DNA of 64,000 bases from an uncultured Tateyamaria sp. (lineage in GTDB: Bacteria; Pseudomonadota; Alphaproteobacteria; Rhodobacterales; Rhodobacteraceae). Shown piece after piece: positions 9,231 to 18,151 of this stretch. The stretch covers positions 434,001 to 498,000 of the forward strand of contig NZ_CANNES010000001.1 of the NCBI RefSeq assembly GCF_947503705.1, read 5' to 3'. The stretch's first letter is position 1, and every line of letters starts with the position of its first letter. The notes below the pieces were generated by a model. The model did no database searches. It saw nothing but the letters and a program-made list of their open reading frames with translations, and had not been told where the DNA came from. The position numbers and the translations under genes were made by a program.

Positions 9231-9845
9231 ATGACAAATCACCTGCATATCTCCGACTTGCCCGACGGGCTGGACTTGGGCCCGGTTGTGGCTATCGACT
9301 GTGAAACCATGGGGCTGCATCCGCACCGCGACCGGCTCTGTGTTGTGCAGCTGTCGGCAGGGGACGGCGACGCGCATATGGTCCAGATCAAAAAGGGCCA
9401 GACCGACGCGCCAAACCTGTGCAAATTGCTAACCGATCCAGACATTTTGAAACTGTTCCATTTCGGGCGCTTTGACATTGCCGCGATGCAAAACGCCTTT
9501 GGCGCGGTGACGGCACCGGTCTATTGCACCAAGATAGCCAGCCGACTTATCCGGACCTATACAGACCGGCATGGGCTGAAAAACCTGCTTCAGGAATTGC
9601 TGAGTGTCGATATCTCGAAACAGCAGCAATCCAGCGATTGGGGTGCCGATACGCTGTCTCAGGCACAGTTGGAATATGCCGCCTCTGATGTGTTGTACCT
9701 GCACCGCTTGCGCGACGCGTTGAACGAAATGCTGGTCCGCGAAGGCCGGATGGAGGTGGCGCAGGCCTGTTTCGATTTCCTGCCCATGCGCGCCAATCTG
9801 GATCTGATCGGCTGGCCTGACACCGACATCTTTGCGCACTCATGA
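9231..9845 (+). CDS. rnd: Ribonuclease D-type 3'-5' exonuclease
   Basis: A 204-residue single-domain DEDDy exonuclease. The acidic ligands are visible: Asp23/Glu25 (IDCET), Asp82 (GRFDIAAM) and the YxxxD motif Tyr149/Asp153. It lacks the HRDC domains of full-length RNase D, which is normal for the short alphaproteobacterial form thought to act in stable-RNA 3' processing. ATG 9231 is preferred over GTG 9207 because the upstream residues are not conserved-looking. The stop overlaps the next gene's start (ATGA at 9842). Confidence 0.85.
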   Translation: MTNHLHISDLPDGLDLGPVVAIDCETMGLHPHRDRLCVVQLSAGDGDAHMVQIKKGQTDAPNLCKLLTDPDILKLFHFGRFDIAAMQNAFGAVTAPVYCTKIASRLIRTYTDRHGLKNLLQELLSVDISKQQQSSDWGADTLSQAQLEYAASDVLYLHRLRDALNEMLVREGRMEVAQACFDFLPMRANLDLIGWPDTDIFAHS

Positions 9846-10810
9846 GCAGCAAGACGCCCTTTATCGACACCGCGCGTCGAGTGATCCGCACCGAGGCGGA
9901 GGCACTGAACACGCTGGCCGACAGCCTCGACGACAGCTTTCGCGCGGGCATCGACATTTTGATGAATGCCACTGGCCGTGTGATTGTGACGGGTATCGGC
10001 AAATCTGGGCATATTGCGCGCAAGATTGCCGCGACTTTGGCCAGCACCGGCACGCCCGCACAATTCGTGCATCCCGCCGAGGCGAGCCATGGCGATCTGG
10101 GCATGATCACACGGGCCGATGTGGTCCTCGCGATTTCGAACTCGGGCGAGGCGCCCGAGCTGGCCAACCTTGTGGCCTTTTCCCGGCGCTTTGATATCCC
10201 ACTGGTGGGAATCACCAAGAATGCGGGCAGTTCGCTTGGCCGGGAATGCGACGTGGTTCTGAAACTGCCCGATCTGGGCGAGGCTTGCGGAACCGGCGTT
10301 GTGCCCACCACATCGACGACCATGACTCTGGCGATGGGTGATGCCGTGGCCGTGGCGCTGATGGAAAACCGCGCCTTCACGGCGGAGCACTTCCGCGACT
10401 TTCACCCCGGCGGCAAACTGGGCGCACAATTGGCGCGGGTCAGCGATCTGATGCATCCCGGGGCCGAAATGCCGCTGGTGACGCTGAAAACCCCAATGGC
10501 CGACGCCCTGATCGAGATCAGCCAGAAAAGCCTGGGCGTCGTCGGCGTGACGGCGGAAAATGGCACTCTGGTGGGGATTATCACCGACGGGGACTTACGC
10601 AGGCACATGGATGGGCTGCTGTCCTTGACGGCGGCCGATGTGATGACCACCTCTCCGACAACGATCAATCCGAGGGCCCTGGCGGTTGAGGCGGTCGCGC
10701 TGATGAACCAGCGCAAGATCACCTGCGTTTTTGCCGTTGATCCGGATGGCCCCGCAATCCCGCAGGGTATTCTGCACATCCACGACTGCCTGCGGGTCGG
10801 TCTGGACTAA
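9842..10810 (+). CDS. kdsD: Arabinose-5-phosphate isomerase, KpsF/GutQ family
   Basis: A 322-residue enzyme converting ribulose-5-phosphate to arabinose-5-phosphate, the first committed step to KDO for LPS (or capsule). It has an N-terminal SIS sugar-isomerase domain (VTGIGKSGHIARKIA, then HPAEASHGDLG and ISNSGEAPE) and two C-terminal CBS domains (from about residue 205). It overlaps the RNase D stop and lies 10 bases before lptC, so LPS precursor synthesis and LPS transport genes are co-transcribed. The KDO activation gene kdsB lies about 12 kb downstream. Confidence 0.93.
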   Translation: MSSKTPFIDTARRVIRTEAEALNTLADSLDDSFRAGIDILMNATGRVIVTGIGKSGHIARKIAATLASTGTPAQFVHPAEASHGDLGMITRADVVLAISNSGEAPELANLVAFSRRFDIPLVGITKNAGSSLGRECDVVLKLPDLGEACGTGVVPTTSTTMTLAMGDAVAVALMENRAFTAEHFRDFHPGGKLGAQLARVSDLMHPGAEMPLVTLKTPMADALIEISQKSLGVVGVTAENGTLVGIITDGDLRRHMDGLLSLTAADVMTTSPTTINPRALAVEAVALMNQRKITCVFAVDPDGPAIPQGILHIHDCLRVGLD

Positions 10811-10820
10811 GGAACATGGC

Positions 10821-11417
10821 ATGGACCGCTATTCGCGACTGGTTGCCTGGCTAAAGGTGCTGCTGCCCCTGACGGCGCTGGGGCTGCTGTCGACGCTGTT
10901 CCTGCTGTCGCGCAATATTGATCCCGTGGCCTCCATCCCCTTTGCCGAAGCCGAGATCAGGGACCGGCTTCGCGACGAACAGGTCACCGCACCGTTTTTC
11001 TCGGGCACGACCGATGGCGGCGACAGGATCACCTTTTCCGCAGGCACCCTGACCATGAGTACAGGGCAGGACAATCAGGCCAGCGATCTGTCGGCCCAGA
11101 TTGATCTGGCGTCGGGCACCCGTGTGGTGCTGTTTGCCGACGCGGGTCGCTTTGATTTGGTGGGGGGGCAGTCAACCTTGCAAGGCAATGTCGTGATCAC
11201 CACATCGACGGGGTACAAGCTGGCTTCGGAAACGCTGACCGCGGATTTCGACACGTTGGCCATCGAATCGCCCGGAGCGGTGATGGGCGATAGCCCCATA
11301 GGCACCCTGAATGCGGGAAAAATGCGGCTGGAACGGCAAGGCAATGGGCAAAACGCCCATTTGATTTTCACAAACGGGGTGAAACTGGTATATGAGCCCC
11401 TAAATCAAGAAGAGTGA
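10821..11417 (+). CDS. lptC: LPS export ABC transporter periplasmic protein LptC
   Basis: A 198-residue bitopic inner-membrane protein that passes LPS from the LptB2FG extractor to LptA. One N-terminal transmembrane helix (about residues 9-27) is followed by the periplasmic beta-jellyroll (TFSAGTLTMSTGQ, LQGNVVITTSTGYKLASE). ATG 10821 is the start that puts the helix at the N-terminus; a longer frame begins within kdsD. Its stop overlaps the GTG start of lptA (GTGA). Confidence 0.9.
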   Translation: MDRYSRLVAWLKVLLPLTALGLLSTLFLLSRNIDPVASIPFAEAEIRDRLRDEQVTAPFFSGTTDGGDRITFSAGTLTMSTGQDNQASDLSAQIDLASGTRVVLFADAGRFDLVGGQSTLQGNVVITTSTGYKLASETLTADFDTLAIESPGAVMGDSPIGTLNAGKMRLERQGNGQNAHLIFTNGVKLVYEPLNQEE

Positions 11418-11914
11418 TAGATTCAGTGACTTTCCTGCGTGTCTTTGCCTGTGCCAGCCTTTTGGCCCTTTCATCTCCCGTATTTGCGCAAGGCACCCAA
11501 GTGGCATTTGGCGCGATCCAACAAGATACCTCCGCCCCGGTTGAGGTCAGTGCCGATGAATTGTCAGTCGACCAGAACACCAGCGCGGCCACGTTTCAGG
11601 GCAATGTAGTGATTGGCCAAGGGCAGATGCGCTTGTCAGCGGCGCGGGTCGAAGTGACCTATCGGACCAGTGGGCAAGGCATTGAGCGGCTTCAGGCAAC
11701 CGGTGGCGTGACCCTCGTATCTGGCCCCGATGCAGCCGAGGCGCAGCGCGCGGACTACAACATCGACAACGGCGTCATCGTCATGACGGGCGACGTGCTG
11801 CTGACCCAAGGGCAAAGCGCGCTGACCGCCGACCGCATGACCGTAAATCTGAACGACGGCACCGCGCGGATGCAGGGGCGGGTCAAAACAATCCTCCAGA
11901 CTGGCAACAACTGA
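11414..11914 (+). CDS. lptA: Periplasmic LPS bridge protein LptA
   Basis: A 166-residue periplasmic protein that forms the LPS bridge between LptC and LptDE. A signal peptide ends near AFA/QGTQ (about residue 25). The mature part has the OstA-like repeats: [21 protein letters not shown] and [17 protein letters not shown]. Translation probably starts at GTG 11414 overlapping the lptC stop. The stop codon shares a base with the lptB start at 11914, so lptC-A-B are tightly coupled. Confidence 0.92.
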   Translation: MIDSVTFLRVFACASLLALSSPVFAQGTQVAFGAIQQDTSAPVEVSADELSVDQNTSAATFQGNVVIGQGQMRLSAARVEVTYRTSGQGIERLQATGGVTLVSGPDAAEAQRADYNIDNGVIVMTGDVLLTQGQSALTADRMTVNLNDGTARMQGRVKTILQTGNN

Positions 11915-12672
11915 TGGCGAAACCCGACCTCAAACTGGCGGGCGGCTCATCGGGGCTGCGGATCACGAAGTTGCGGAAATCCTACCGCAAGAAACTGGTG
12001 ATCCGCGACGTCACGATGGAGCTGAACCGGGGCGAGGTTGTTGCGTTGCTGGGCCCCAACGGGTCGGGCAAGACGACGACGTTCTACAGCATCGCTGGGC
12101 TGGTAACGCCCGAAGCAGGCAAGGTCACTCTGGACGACCACGATGTCACGACGCTGCCCATGTATCGGCGTGCCCAGATGGGCATCGGATACCTGCCCCA
12201 GGAAATGAGCATTTTTCGGGGGCTAAGTGTACAAGACAACATTTCGGCCATCCTGGATATCGCGGTCAAAGACCGGCACAAACGACGCGAGCGCCTCGAA
12301 GAGTTGCTGAGCGAGTTCTCGATCGAGCACCTGCGCCGCGCGCCTGCGCTTGCCCTGTCAGGCGGTGAACGGCGCCGGGTGGAGATTGCGCGGTCATTGG
12401 CCAGCGACCCGAAATACCTGCTGCTGGACGAACCTTTTGCCGGGGTCGATCCGATCTCGGTCGGTGATATCCGCAACTTGGTCGCCGACTTGAAAAACCG
12501 GGGCATCGGTGTGTTGATCACCGACCATAACGTTCGGGAAACACTCGGAATTGTGGACCGCGCCTATATCTTGCATGACGGTCAGGTTTTGATGTCCGGT
12601 ACACCCAAAGAAGTTGTACAAAACGAAAATGTACGGCGTGTGTATCTCGGCGAAAACTTTCGCATTTCGTGA
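11914..12672 (+). CDS. lptB: LPS export ABC transporter ATPase LptB
   Basis: A 252-residue cytoplasmic ATPase that powers LPS extraction with LptF and LptG (not in this window). All ABC motifs are present: Walker [10 protein letters not shown], signature [16 protein letters not shown], Walker [14 protein letters not shown] and the H-loop [10 protein letters not shown]. The phrase around [16 protein letters not shown] is typical of LptB. In many proteobacteria rpoN follows; here the next gene is hpf after a 229-base gap. Confidence 0.95.
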   Translation: MAKPDLKLAGGSSGLRITKLRKSYRKKLVIRDVTMELNRGEVVALLGPNGSGKTTTFYSIAGLVTPEAGKVTLDDHDVTTLPMYRRAQMGIGYLPQEMSIFRGLSVQDNISAILDIAVKDRHKRRERLEELLSEFSIEHLRRAPALALSGGERRRVEIARSLASDPKYLLLDEPFAGVDPISVGDIRNLVADLKNRGIGVLITDHNVRETLGIVDRAYILHDGQVLMSGTPKEVVQNENVRRVYLGENFRIS

Positions 12673-12703
12673 GAATACCTGACACTTCGCTTGCCAGTTT
12701 TGA

Positions 12704-12733
12704 TTGACAGACGGCACCGTTTTCGCGTGCAAT
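12704..12733 (+). promoter_or_regulatory. Possible promoter for hpf
   Basis: TTGACA (12704-12709) is a perfect -35 box; TGCAAT (12728-12733), 18 bases away, is a fair -10 box. The 12673-12901 gap holds no other gene I can support. A short open frame of 31 codons (ATG 12740 to TGA 12835) lies just downstream but has no visible ribosome binding site. Confidence 0.4.
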
Positions 12734-12901
12734 AGAACCATGGCATCTCGTGCTGTTCCATTCTCTGCGATCCTGGCTTTGTTCACAAAGCCCGGTGTAG
12801 ATCAGGAAAAACGAATGTCTCTCCCGCTTAGCTGACGACCTTGACCTGGTCACGCCCGTGGCCCGTCTTGTCGTCTGCGCGGACCATGTGAAGGAGAAAG
12901 A

Positions 12902-13465
12902 ATGCAGTACCAAATCAGTGGCAAACAGATCGACATCGGCGACGCCTTGCAAACCCACGTTCGGGACGAATTGGGAGGTGTTGTGCAAAAATACGCTGAA
13001 CGCCCGACAAGCGCCCAAGTGGTGTTTTCAAAGTCGGCGCATGAATATGTCTGCGAAGCAACGGTGCACCTGTCCACCGGATTGACTGCGCAGGCCAAGG
13101 CCCATGCCACTGAAATCTATGCAGCTTTTGACGCATGTTCCGAGAAAATGGAGAAGCAATTGCGCCGCTATAAACGGCGCCTCAAGGACCACCACAAGGA
13201 CCGTCCACAACCGGTTGAATTCTCTGGCGCGTCCTCGTATATCCTCGCCTCTGAAGCAGGGTCTGAGGACGCAGAGCCGGAGACCTTGCAACCCATGATC
13301 GTGGCCGAGATGGAGACACCTATTCAGTCTTTGTCGGTAGGCGAGGCGGTCATGCAGATGGAACTTGCAGGGGCACCCGTGCTGGTGTTTCGAAACGAAG
13401 GAAAAGACGGCCTGAATGTCGTGTATCGTCGTGAGGACGGCAACATCGGCTGGATAGACCCGTAA
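12902..13465 (+). CDS. hpf: Ribosome hibernation promoting factor, long form
   Basis: A 187-residue long HPF. The N-terminal S30AE domain (1 to about 100) binds the 30S decoding region. The C-terminal dimerisation domain (about 130-187: SVGEAVMQMELAGAPVLVF and NVVYRREDGNIGWID) pairs two ribosomes into 100S particles during starvation. A GAAGGAGAAAG ribosome binding site precedes ATG 12902. It sits between lptB and ptsN as in many proteobacteria. Confidence 0.95.
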   Translation: MQYQISGKQIDIGDALQTHVRDELGGVVQKYAERPTSAQVVFSKSAHEYVCEATVHLSTGLTAQAKAHATEIYAAFDACSEKMEKQLRRYKRRLKDHHKDRPQPVEFSGASSYILASEAGSEDAEPETLQPMIVAEMETPIQSLSVGEAVMQMELAGAPVLVFRNEGKDGLNVVYRREDGNIGWIDP

Positions 13466-13470
13466 ACGAA

Positions 13471-13488
13471 CGCGCCACAAGGGGCGCG
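13471..13488 (+). other. Small hairpin between hpf and ptsN
   Basis: CGCGCC (13471-13476) pairs with GGCGCG (13483-13488) across a 6-base loop in the 38-base gap. There is no T tract, so it is not a standard terminator; it may stabilise or process the hpf-ptsN transcript. Confidence 0.35.
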
Positions 13489-13503
13489 CAGGATGCGAGC
13501 AGG

Positions 13504-13968
13504 ATGGATTTAGGAAATCTACTAAAGCCCGAGGCAGTCAAGGTTGTGACCTCTGCCACGTCCAAGAAACGTTTGCTGCACGAGATCGCCGATCTGGTGC
13601 AGCACGCCTATGCGTTGGACGCCGGTTTTGTGGTCGAGGCGCTGATCGCGCGCGAATCGCTGGGCCCGACCGGCGTAGGCCATGGCGTGGCCTTGCCGCA
13701 CGCGCGTCTGGATGGAATCACGAACGTGATGGGCGCATTTGTTCTGTTGGACAAACCCATTGATTTTGATTCCGTGGATCGCCAACCGGTCGACATCGCC
13801 TTTGCGTTGTTCGCGCCGGAAGAGGCGGGTGTCGAGCATCTCAAGGCCCTGGCCCTGGTCTCTCGCACCCTGCGTGACGCTACGATTTGCGCCAAGCTGC
13901 GCGCAAATCCGAATGCCGCCACGATCTATGCGATTTTGAACGAGGCGAAATCGGCGCAAGCGGCCTAA
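13504..13968 (+). CDS. ptsN: Nitrogen PTS regulatory protein EIIA-Ntr
   Basis: A 154-residue EIIA of the mannitol/fructose PTS fold, acting as a phosphorylated regulatory switch rather than a sugar carrier. The phosphate-accepting His is His66 in GVALPHARLD, preceded by ESLGPTGVGHG. In alphaproteobacteria EIIA-Ntr links nitrogen/energy state with potassium transport, stringent response or sigma-54 functions; which applies here cannot be seen. The end overlaps by 4 bases the convergent sulfotransferase gene. Confidence 0.95.
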   Translation: MDLGNLLKPEAVKVVTSATSKKRLLHEIADLVQHAYALDAGFVVEALIARESLGPTGVGHGVALPHARLDGITNVMGAFVLLDKPIDFDSVDRQPVDIAFALFAPEEAGVEHLKALALVSRTLRDATICAKLRANPNAATIYAILNEAKSAQAA

Positions 13969-15392
13969 GCCGTCCAGTCCCCAAATCCAAACATCAGGTA
14001 GTCGCGGCCATAGGCCGCGCGCGCCAGTGATTCGATTTCCGCATCATAGATGTCGATCAGCGAGTGCGGGCCATCCTTGGCTTGTGCGGGCAGTTCAGGC
14101 ACCGTCTCCAAACCGACCGTCGTGGCCAATTCCGCCAGTTCATGCGCAACTGTGCCCTCCCTCATCAGGCGGTCGGGCAGTACGAATTCTGCAAACCCTT
14201 CGACTGTTTTGGCCTGTGTGGCCCAATCGGGGTCAATACGGATCGCCGTCTGACCGTTCAGGTTACCCTTGAGGAACATCAGAAAGGCAGCAAATGCCGT
14301 GCGATGCGCCGCCTTGTCGTAGCTGGCATCAGCTGGATCGTCCGGCAAAGGCAGTTTGTAGCGGCGTTTCAGCGTTGTCCTTATCCCGCCATAGCCCCCC
14401 TCACCCGTATTCAGGATGCGGTGGCAGAACACGGCATGGGCACGGGCCAGCGGGTGACGCAAAACGCTAAAGCTGCGATGGCCCGGGTGATCCTGCATCC
14501 AATCGCGAATGGCATTCTGACCCAGTTTGGTTGACGGCTTGCCATCCGCGGCGCCGTCCAGCGCGCGCATCCACAGTTTGACAGGGTCCACCGCGCCGCC
14601 TCGCACCGGCAAATAAAGCAATGGCGCACTGTGGCTAGCAAAATAGGTCGGCACCGCAGGCCCGCGGCGCGGTTCAAAATTTGGGGTCCGGGTCAGGTTG
14701 AACTGGTCGAGGCCCGACAGCGCCTCGGTCATCTGCCCGAAATTGCTGACCTTGTCCGACAGCGGGCTGGGGTTTTGGACCTTCAGGTTCTTGTCCAGCG
14801 CCTCAAGCCGTCCATCTACGCCAAGCCAAGCCGCCAGCCCATTCATCACGTCAACATTTTGCAGATCTTCATAGGCCACGTAAAACGCGGTCTGGCCAGA
14901 GACCTGGAGGCGGTTCAAAAGGCTGATCTGAAACTGCTGTAACGCGGTCAGATGAGCCGAAAATTCATCCGCATCAAAATGCGCTTTGCCATCCTTGCGT
15001 GCCTTTGCATCAGTTAGCTTCCACTGGCCGGTCGCAATCGCAATTTTCCAGGACACATAGCTGTCGGCGGGGTTCCTGGTCAGGACGATCTTGGCACATT
15101 TGGGATCATCCACGATCTTGTCGAAGATCCGCGGATCATGATCGTGGAAATAGCGAAACCCCGACAGGTCATCAGGCGTCTTTCGAATTTCCCGCAACAG
15201 GCGTTTAGGGTCATGATCGCGGGTCGCTTGATCCACGCCCAAAACCTCTGTGCTGTTGGGATAGCCGATGAAATGGGGGTTAAACGCCTCGCCATGACAG
15301 GCCAGCCCATCAATGGCGTTCAGGTTGGTTTCAAGAAAGTTTGAGCCTGTGCGCATCTCGGCAAAGACAACGAAATAGTCAAATTGAGCCAT
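13965..15392 (-). CDS. NodH-like sulfotransferase, possibly with two sulfotransferase-like domains
   Basis: A 475-residue protein. The N-terminal half has a PAPS 5'-phosphosulfate loop (EMRTGSNFLETNL, 12-24) and a 3'-phosphate motif (TRNPADSYVSW, 105-115), as in NodH-type carbohydrate sulfotransferases. The C-terminal half has what looks like a second, weaker copy: YLPVRGGAVDPVKLW (260-274) followed by LRHPLARAHAVF (311-322), like family-2 (HNK-1 type) enzymes. It is predicted to move sulfate from PAPS to a glycan. It follows the GT14 gene by 6 bases and closes the glycan operon. No signal peptide; it is probably cytoplasmic or peripheral. The substrate is unknown. Confidence 0.75.
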   Translation of the reverse strand: MAQFDYFVVFAEMRTGSNFLETNLNAIDGLACHGEAFNPHFIGYPNSTEVLGVDQATRDHDPKRLLREIRKTPDDLSGFRYFHDHDPRIFDKIVDDPKCAKIVLTRNPADSYVSWKIAIATGQWKLTDAKARKDGKAHFDADEFSAHLTALQQFQISLLNRLQVSGQTAFYVAYEDLQNVDVMNGLAAWLGVDGRLEALDKNLKVQNPSPLSDKVSNFGQMTEALSGLDQFNLTRTPNFEPRRGPAVPTYFASHSAPLLYLPVRGGAVDPVKLWMRALDGAADGKPSTKLGQNAIRDWMQDHPGHRSFSVLRHPLARAHAVFCHRILNTGEGGYGGIRTTLKRRYKLPLPDDPADASYDKAAHRTAFAAFLMFLKGNLNGQTAIRIDPDWATQAKTVEGFAEFVLPDRLMREGTVAHELAELATTVGLETVPELPAQAKDGPHSLIDIYDAEIESLARAAYGRDYLMFGFGDWTA

Positions 15393-15398
15393 GTCGGG

Positions 15399-17096
15399 TT
15401 ACCGCACCAGATAGGGTTTGCGAGGCGTGCTGGGCGCACTCTCCGGGCCTAGCGCCACAGGAAAATCACCCATGAGATAAGGATGCATCCCCTGGTTCTT
15501 GAGGTTCTGAAGAAACCGGCCAAAGCCCGTGAGGTCGACCATTTTCGGCACTTCGGAAAGGCGCCGCGCCTGGGTTTGACCAATCTCGTCAAGGATGCCC
15601 TGCAAAGGTTCCATCGGGGCCTCGATGAACTCAGCCATGGTCCAGATGCGCACGCGTGCCTTGCTGTAAGGCGAGCGCAGGGTGTCGAGGTGATCGCTTT
15701 CGATCTTTTGCAGGCGCGCCGCCTCTTTGCGGATATCCATGAAGTTCTTGTTGGAGCGGAACAAGGGTACGGCCCAGGCACCGGAAATCACCGACACTTG
15801 TGCATTGGGATCGCGCGCGATGCGCCAGTTCACGTCTTGGGTGTCAGCAGGCCCAAACTGAAAGCACTGGCGTTCGCCACGGGTGTTCCAGATCAGGTTT
15901 GTCAGAAACGCACCGGCGTTGTAATCGCGCGCCAATGCACTGTCGCTCAGTGCCCCATTCAGAGTCGTTTGACCATCGGCAAATTCGACGCGTTCGGGGC
16001 CAAAGAGGTGACCATGCACACGGGCCCCGGTGGCCTTGGCCAACCACGGCTCAAAATTCTCGAAAATCTCGGTAAAGCCCTGGAACATGGAATAGGGCGC
16101 GGCGGTTACACCATTCTCCCAATCCTGATTGGGAAAGCGGCTTTGCATATAAAGGCCCGGGCGGCCGCGTGTCCGACGCTCTACCGCCTTGGCAAAGATG
16201 CGGTCAATCTTGCCCGGATTCGGCTCTGTCTGTTTCATGGCGCCGGCCATATCGGTCAGAAACGCCTCATATAGGCGGTCAGCATGGGGCCAGATCTTGC
16301 GCGCCACAAAGCAGTCAGAGCGGCGCAGCAATTGCAGGTGATCGTCGTAGAAAATGTGCGGTTTGCCCTGAAAGTCGAACTTGGACAGGGTCAGCGACCG
16401 GCTTTCGATATTCGTTGAGAACTGCCGCGCGAGCGTTTGGTAATAACTTTCATCGGGGATCCAGACTTGCCGGAAATAGCTGTCATATTCCTTACGATCC
16501 GGCCCTTGTAGAATGGCCGACAAGGTCTGGCGCGTCAGACACCACCACTGGCTGCCCATGTGGGGGACAAGCCCTTTGGGGATCTTCCGCTTGATCTTGA
16601 GACGGCGTTGCAGTTCCACGTATTTGTCGAACAGAATCCGCTGACGCTTCCACGAAAAGGGAAAGCGCAGCGTGAACCGCTCCTGATCCAGGCCACCGAC
16701 CGTCCAGGGCACATCGGCCGTTGTGGCGCTTTCGATGAAATCCGTGCGTGGGCGATCGGCCAGATACTCACTCAACTCTTCGACAGGGCGCAGTGGCAGG
16801 CAGGACCCGGACGCCAGATAGACATGGCGCACATCCTCAAATTCGGCCAGCATCATTTCCGACGCGGCCTGACTGGCCGCCACGATGCCCCAGGTGCCCC
16901 ACTCACAGCGGAACCGTTTCGAAAACCGGATCGAGGGGATATCGGCCAATGCGCTGGCAAATCGGGCATAGACCTTGCGCGGTACCATCGCGTCCACATG
17001 GATCACGACGGGGCACCCGCCCGCTGCCCAGTGGCGCGCGGCCTGTTCGGCACGGTCCAGTGCAGTATGCACCAGCATGACAATGCCGACGCTCAT
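15399..17096 (-). CDS. GT14 'branch'-type glycosyltransferase with DUF5927-like C-terminus
   Basis: A 565-residue protein. The N-terminal part (about 1-270) looks like the core-2/I-branching beta-1,6-N-acetylglucosaminyltransferase and xylosyltransferase family: MLVHTALDRAEQAARHW, VYLASGSCLPLRP, MGSQWWCLTR and WIPDESYYQTLA. The second half (about 285-565) resembles a domain of unknown function that I know as DUF5927, with no motif I can assign. In bacteria these proteins sit in surface polysaccharide loci; donor and acceptor sugars are unknown. The start ATG overlaps the previous gene's stop (ATGA at 17093-17096), so the two are coupled. Confidence 0.75.
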   Translation of the reverse strand: MSVGIVMLVHTALDRAEQAARHWAAGGCPVVIHVDAMVPRKVYARFASALADIPSIRFSKRFRCEWGTWGIVAASQAASEMMLAEFEDVRHVYLASGSCLPLRPVEELSEYLADRPRTDFIESATTADVPWTVGGLDQERFTLRFPFSWKRQRILFDKYVELQRRLKIKRKIPKGLVPHMGSQWWCLTRQTLSAILQGPDRKEYDSYFRQVWIPDESYYQTLARQFSTNIESRSLTLSKFDFQGKPHIFYDDHLQLLRRSDCFVARKIWPHADRLYEAFLTDMAGAMKQTEPNPGKIDRIFAKAVERRTRGRPGLYMQSRFPNQDWENGVTAAPYSMFQGFTEIFENFEPWLAKATGARVHGHLFGPERVEFADGQTTLNGALSDSALARDYNAGAFLTNLIWNTRGERQCFQFGPADTQDVNWRIARDPNAQVSVISGAWAVPLFRSNKNFMDIRKEAARLQKIESDHLDTLRSPYSKARVRIWTMAEFIEAPMEPLQGILDEIGQTQARRLSEVPKMVDLTGFGRFLQNLKNQGMHPYLMGDFPVALGPESAPSTPRKPYLVR

Positions 17097-18103
17097 GCCC
17101 AGTTGCCTTTCGACATGAGGCCAAGGATCTCAAGCTGGCGCCAGTTGATGTATTTTTCCGACCATTTGCACCACAGATCGGGATCATCCCGCATCGTATT
17201 GGCATAAGCCTTGTATTCAACCGATGCCGCGTAATGCTGTTTGCGGTTCAATTCCTCTGCCGCTTTAGCGGTGAAGGTGTCGAGGAATTTTGCATGCAGC
17301 AACACGCCAGAAGCCTTTTCGCCGCCCCATTCATCATAGACTTGGTTCAAACCGCGTGGCAGCAGCATGTGGGTCGAACTGACATAGGCGTAGCGGCGAT
17401 CCCATTTCACCAACGGGATTTTGTTCAACGCGGGCGCCTTGGCCGGCGTATCGGGAAAGAAAACGCGGGCCCGTGGGCCGCCCTGTATCCACAGATTGCC
17501 AAAACGTTTGTTCCGCGAAATCGTGTAATTGCCGCTGTCGAACCAACTGGCAATTTCCATCGGGTTTTGCCCGGCCTGATAGGGTTGTTCGTCCAACCGC
17601 CCCTTGGGGTACATATCCAGCAACATGGCCGAGAATGATTTGATCGACGAGGCATCCAGCCAATCCGTCAACGCTCGCAAGGGCCGCGTGTCACAGAACG
17701 GATAGACCAGAAATTCATCCGGATCGACGGTCAGCGCCCAATGGCCATGGGCGTATTTCAGCTGGAGCCAATTCAGCCAATCCACGCCAAAGCGCGAACG
17801 TTTATAGCTGCCCTTGGTGGTCCAGACCGACACGTCTGGCTGCGCAGCCAGGTAATCCGCAGAGCCATCCGTACTGTCATTGTCCACGATAAAGAAATGG
17901 TTGATTCCCATTTCGCGGTAGTATTGCAGGAAATAAGGCAGGCGGATCGCCTCGTTCCGCAGGGTGGTAAAACATAAAAGGTCAGTGGGGCGAATGTTGT
18001 CCGTACGTTGGACAACACGTTTCAATTCGCGACGCTTGCGAAACGCACGAATGCGCCAGCGCTTGCGCTGAAGCCTCAGCCGATATGACTGCCAAGCGCC
18101 CAA
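17093..18103 (-). CDS. Glycosyltransferase family 2-type protein
   Basis: A 336-residue protein of the GT2-like 'Glyco_tranf_2_4' kind. It opens with a basic stretch, then LLCFTTLRNEAIRLPYFLQYY and FFIVDNDSTDGS, with a DXD-like metal site in VDPDEFLVYP. The likely start is TTG 18103, preceded by GAGGG; an ATG at 18111 is out of frame and no in-frame ATG exists upstream. The gene lies between the GT4-type gene (48-base gap) and the GT14 gene (4-base overlap), and probably belongs to the same transcript from galU or galE. The sugar is unknown. Confidence 0.8.
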   Translation of the reverse strand: MGAWQSYRLRLQRKRWRIRAFRKRRELKRVVQRTDNIRPTDLLCFTTLRNEAIRLPYFLQYYREMGINHFFIVDNDSTDGSADYLAAQPDVSVWTTKGSYKRSRFGVDWLNWLQLKYAHGHWALTVDPDEFLVYPFCDTRPLRALTDWLDASSIKSFSAMLLDMYPKGRLDEQPYQAGQNPMEIASWFDSGNYTISRNKRFGNLWIQGGPRARVFFPDTPAKAPALNKIPLVKWDRRYAYVSSTHMLLPRGLNQVYDEWGGEKASGVLLHAKFLDTFTAKAAEELNRKQHYAASVEYKAYANTMRDDPDLWCKWSEKYINWRQLEILGLMSKGNWA

Positions 18104-18151
18104 ATATCCATGCCCTCTACCTGCCGCTTGCTGCGACCCACGATGCGCCTA

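Noticed and set aside
18103-18111. ATG at 18111 as start of the GT2 gene
   Set aside because: It is in a different frame; TTG 18103 is the only usable start in the correct frame.
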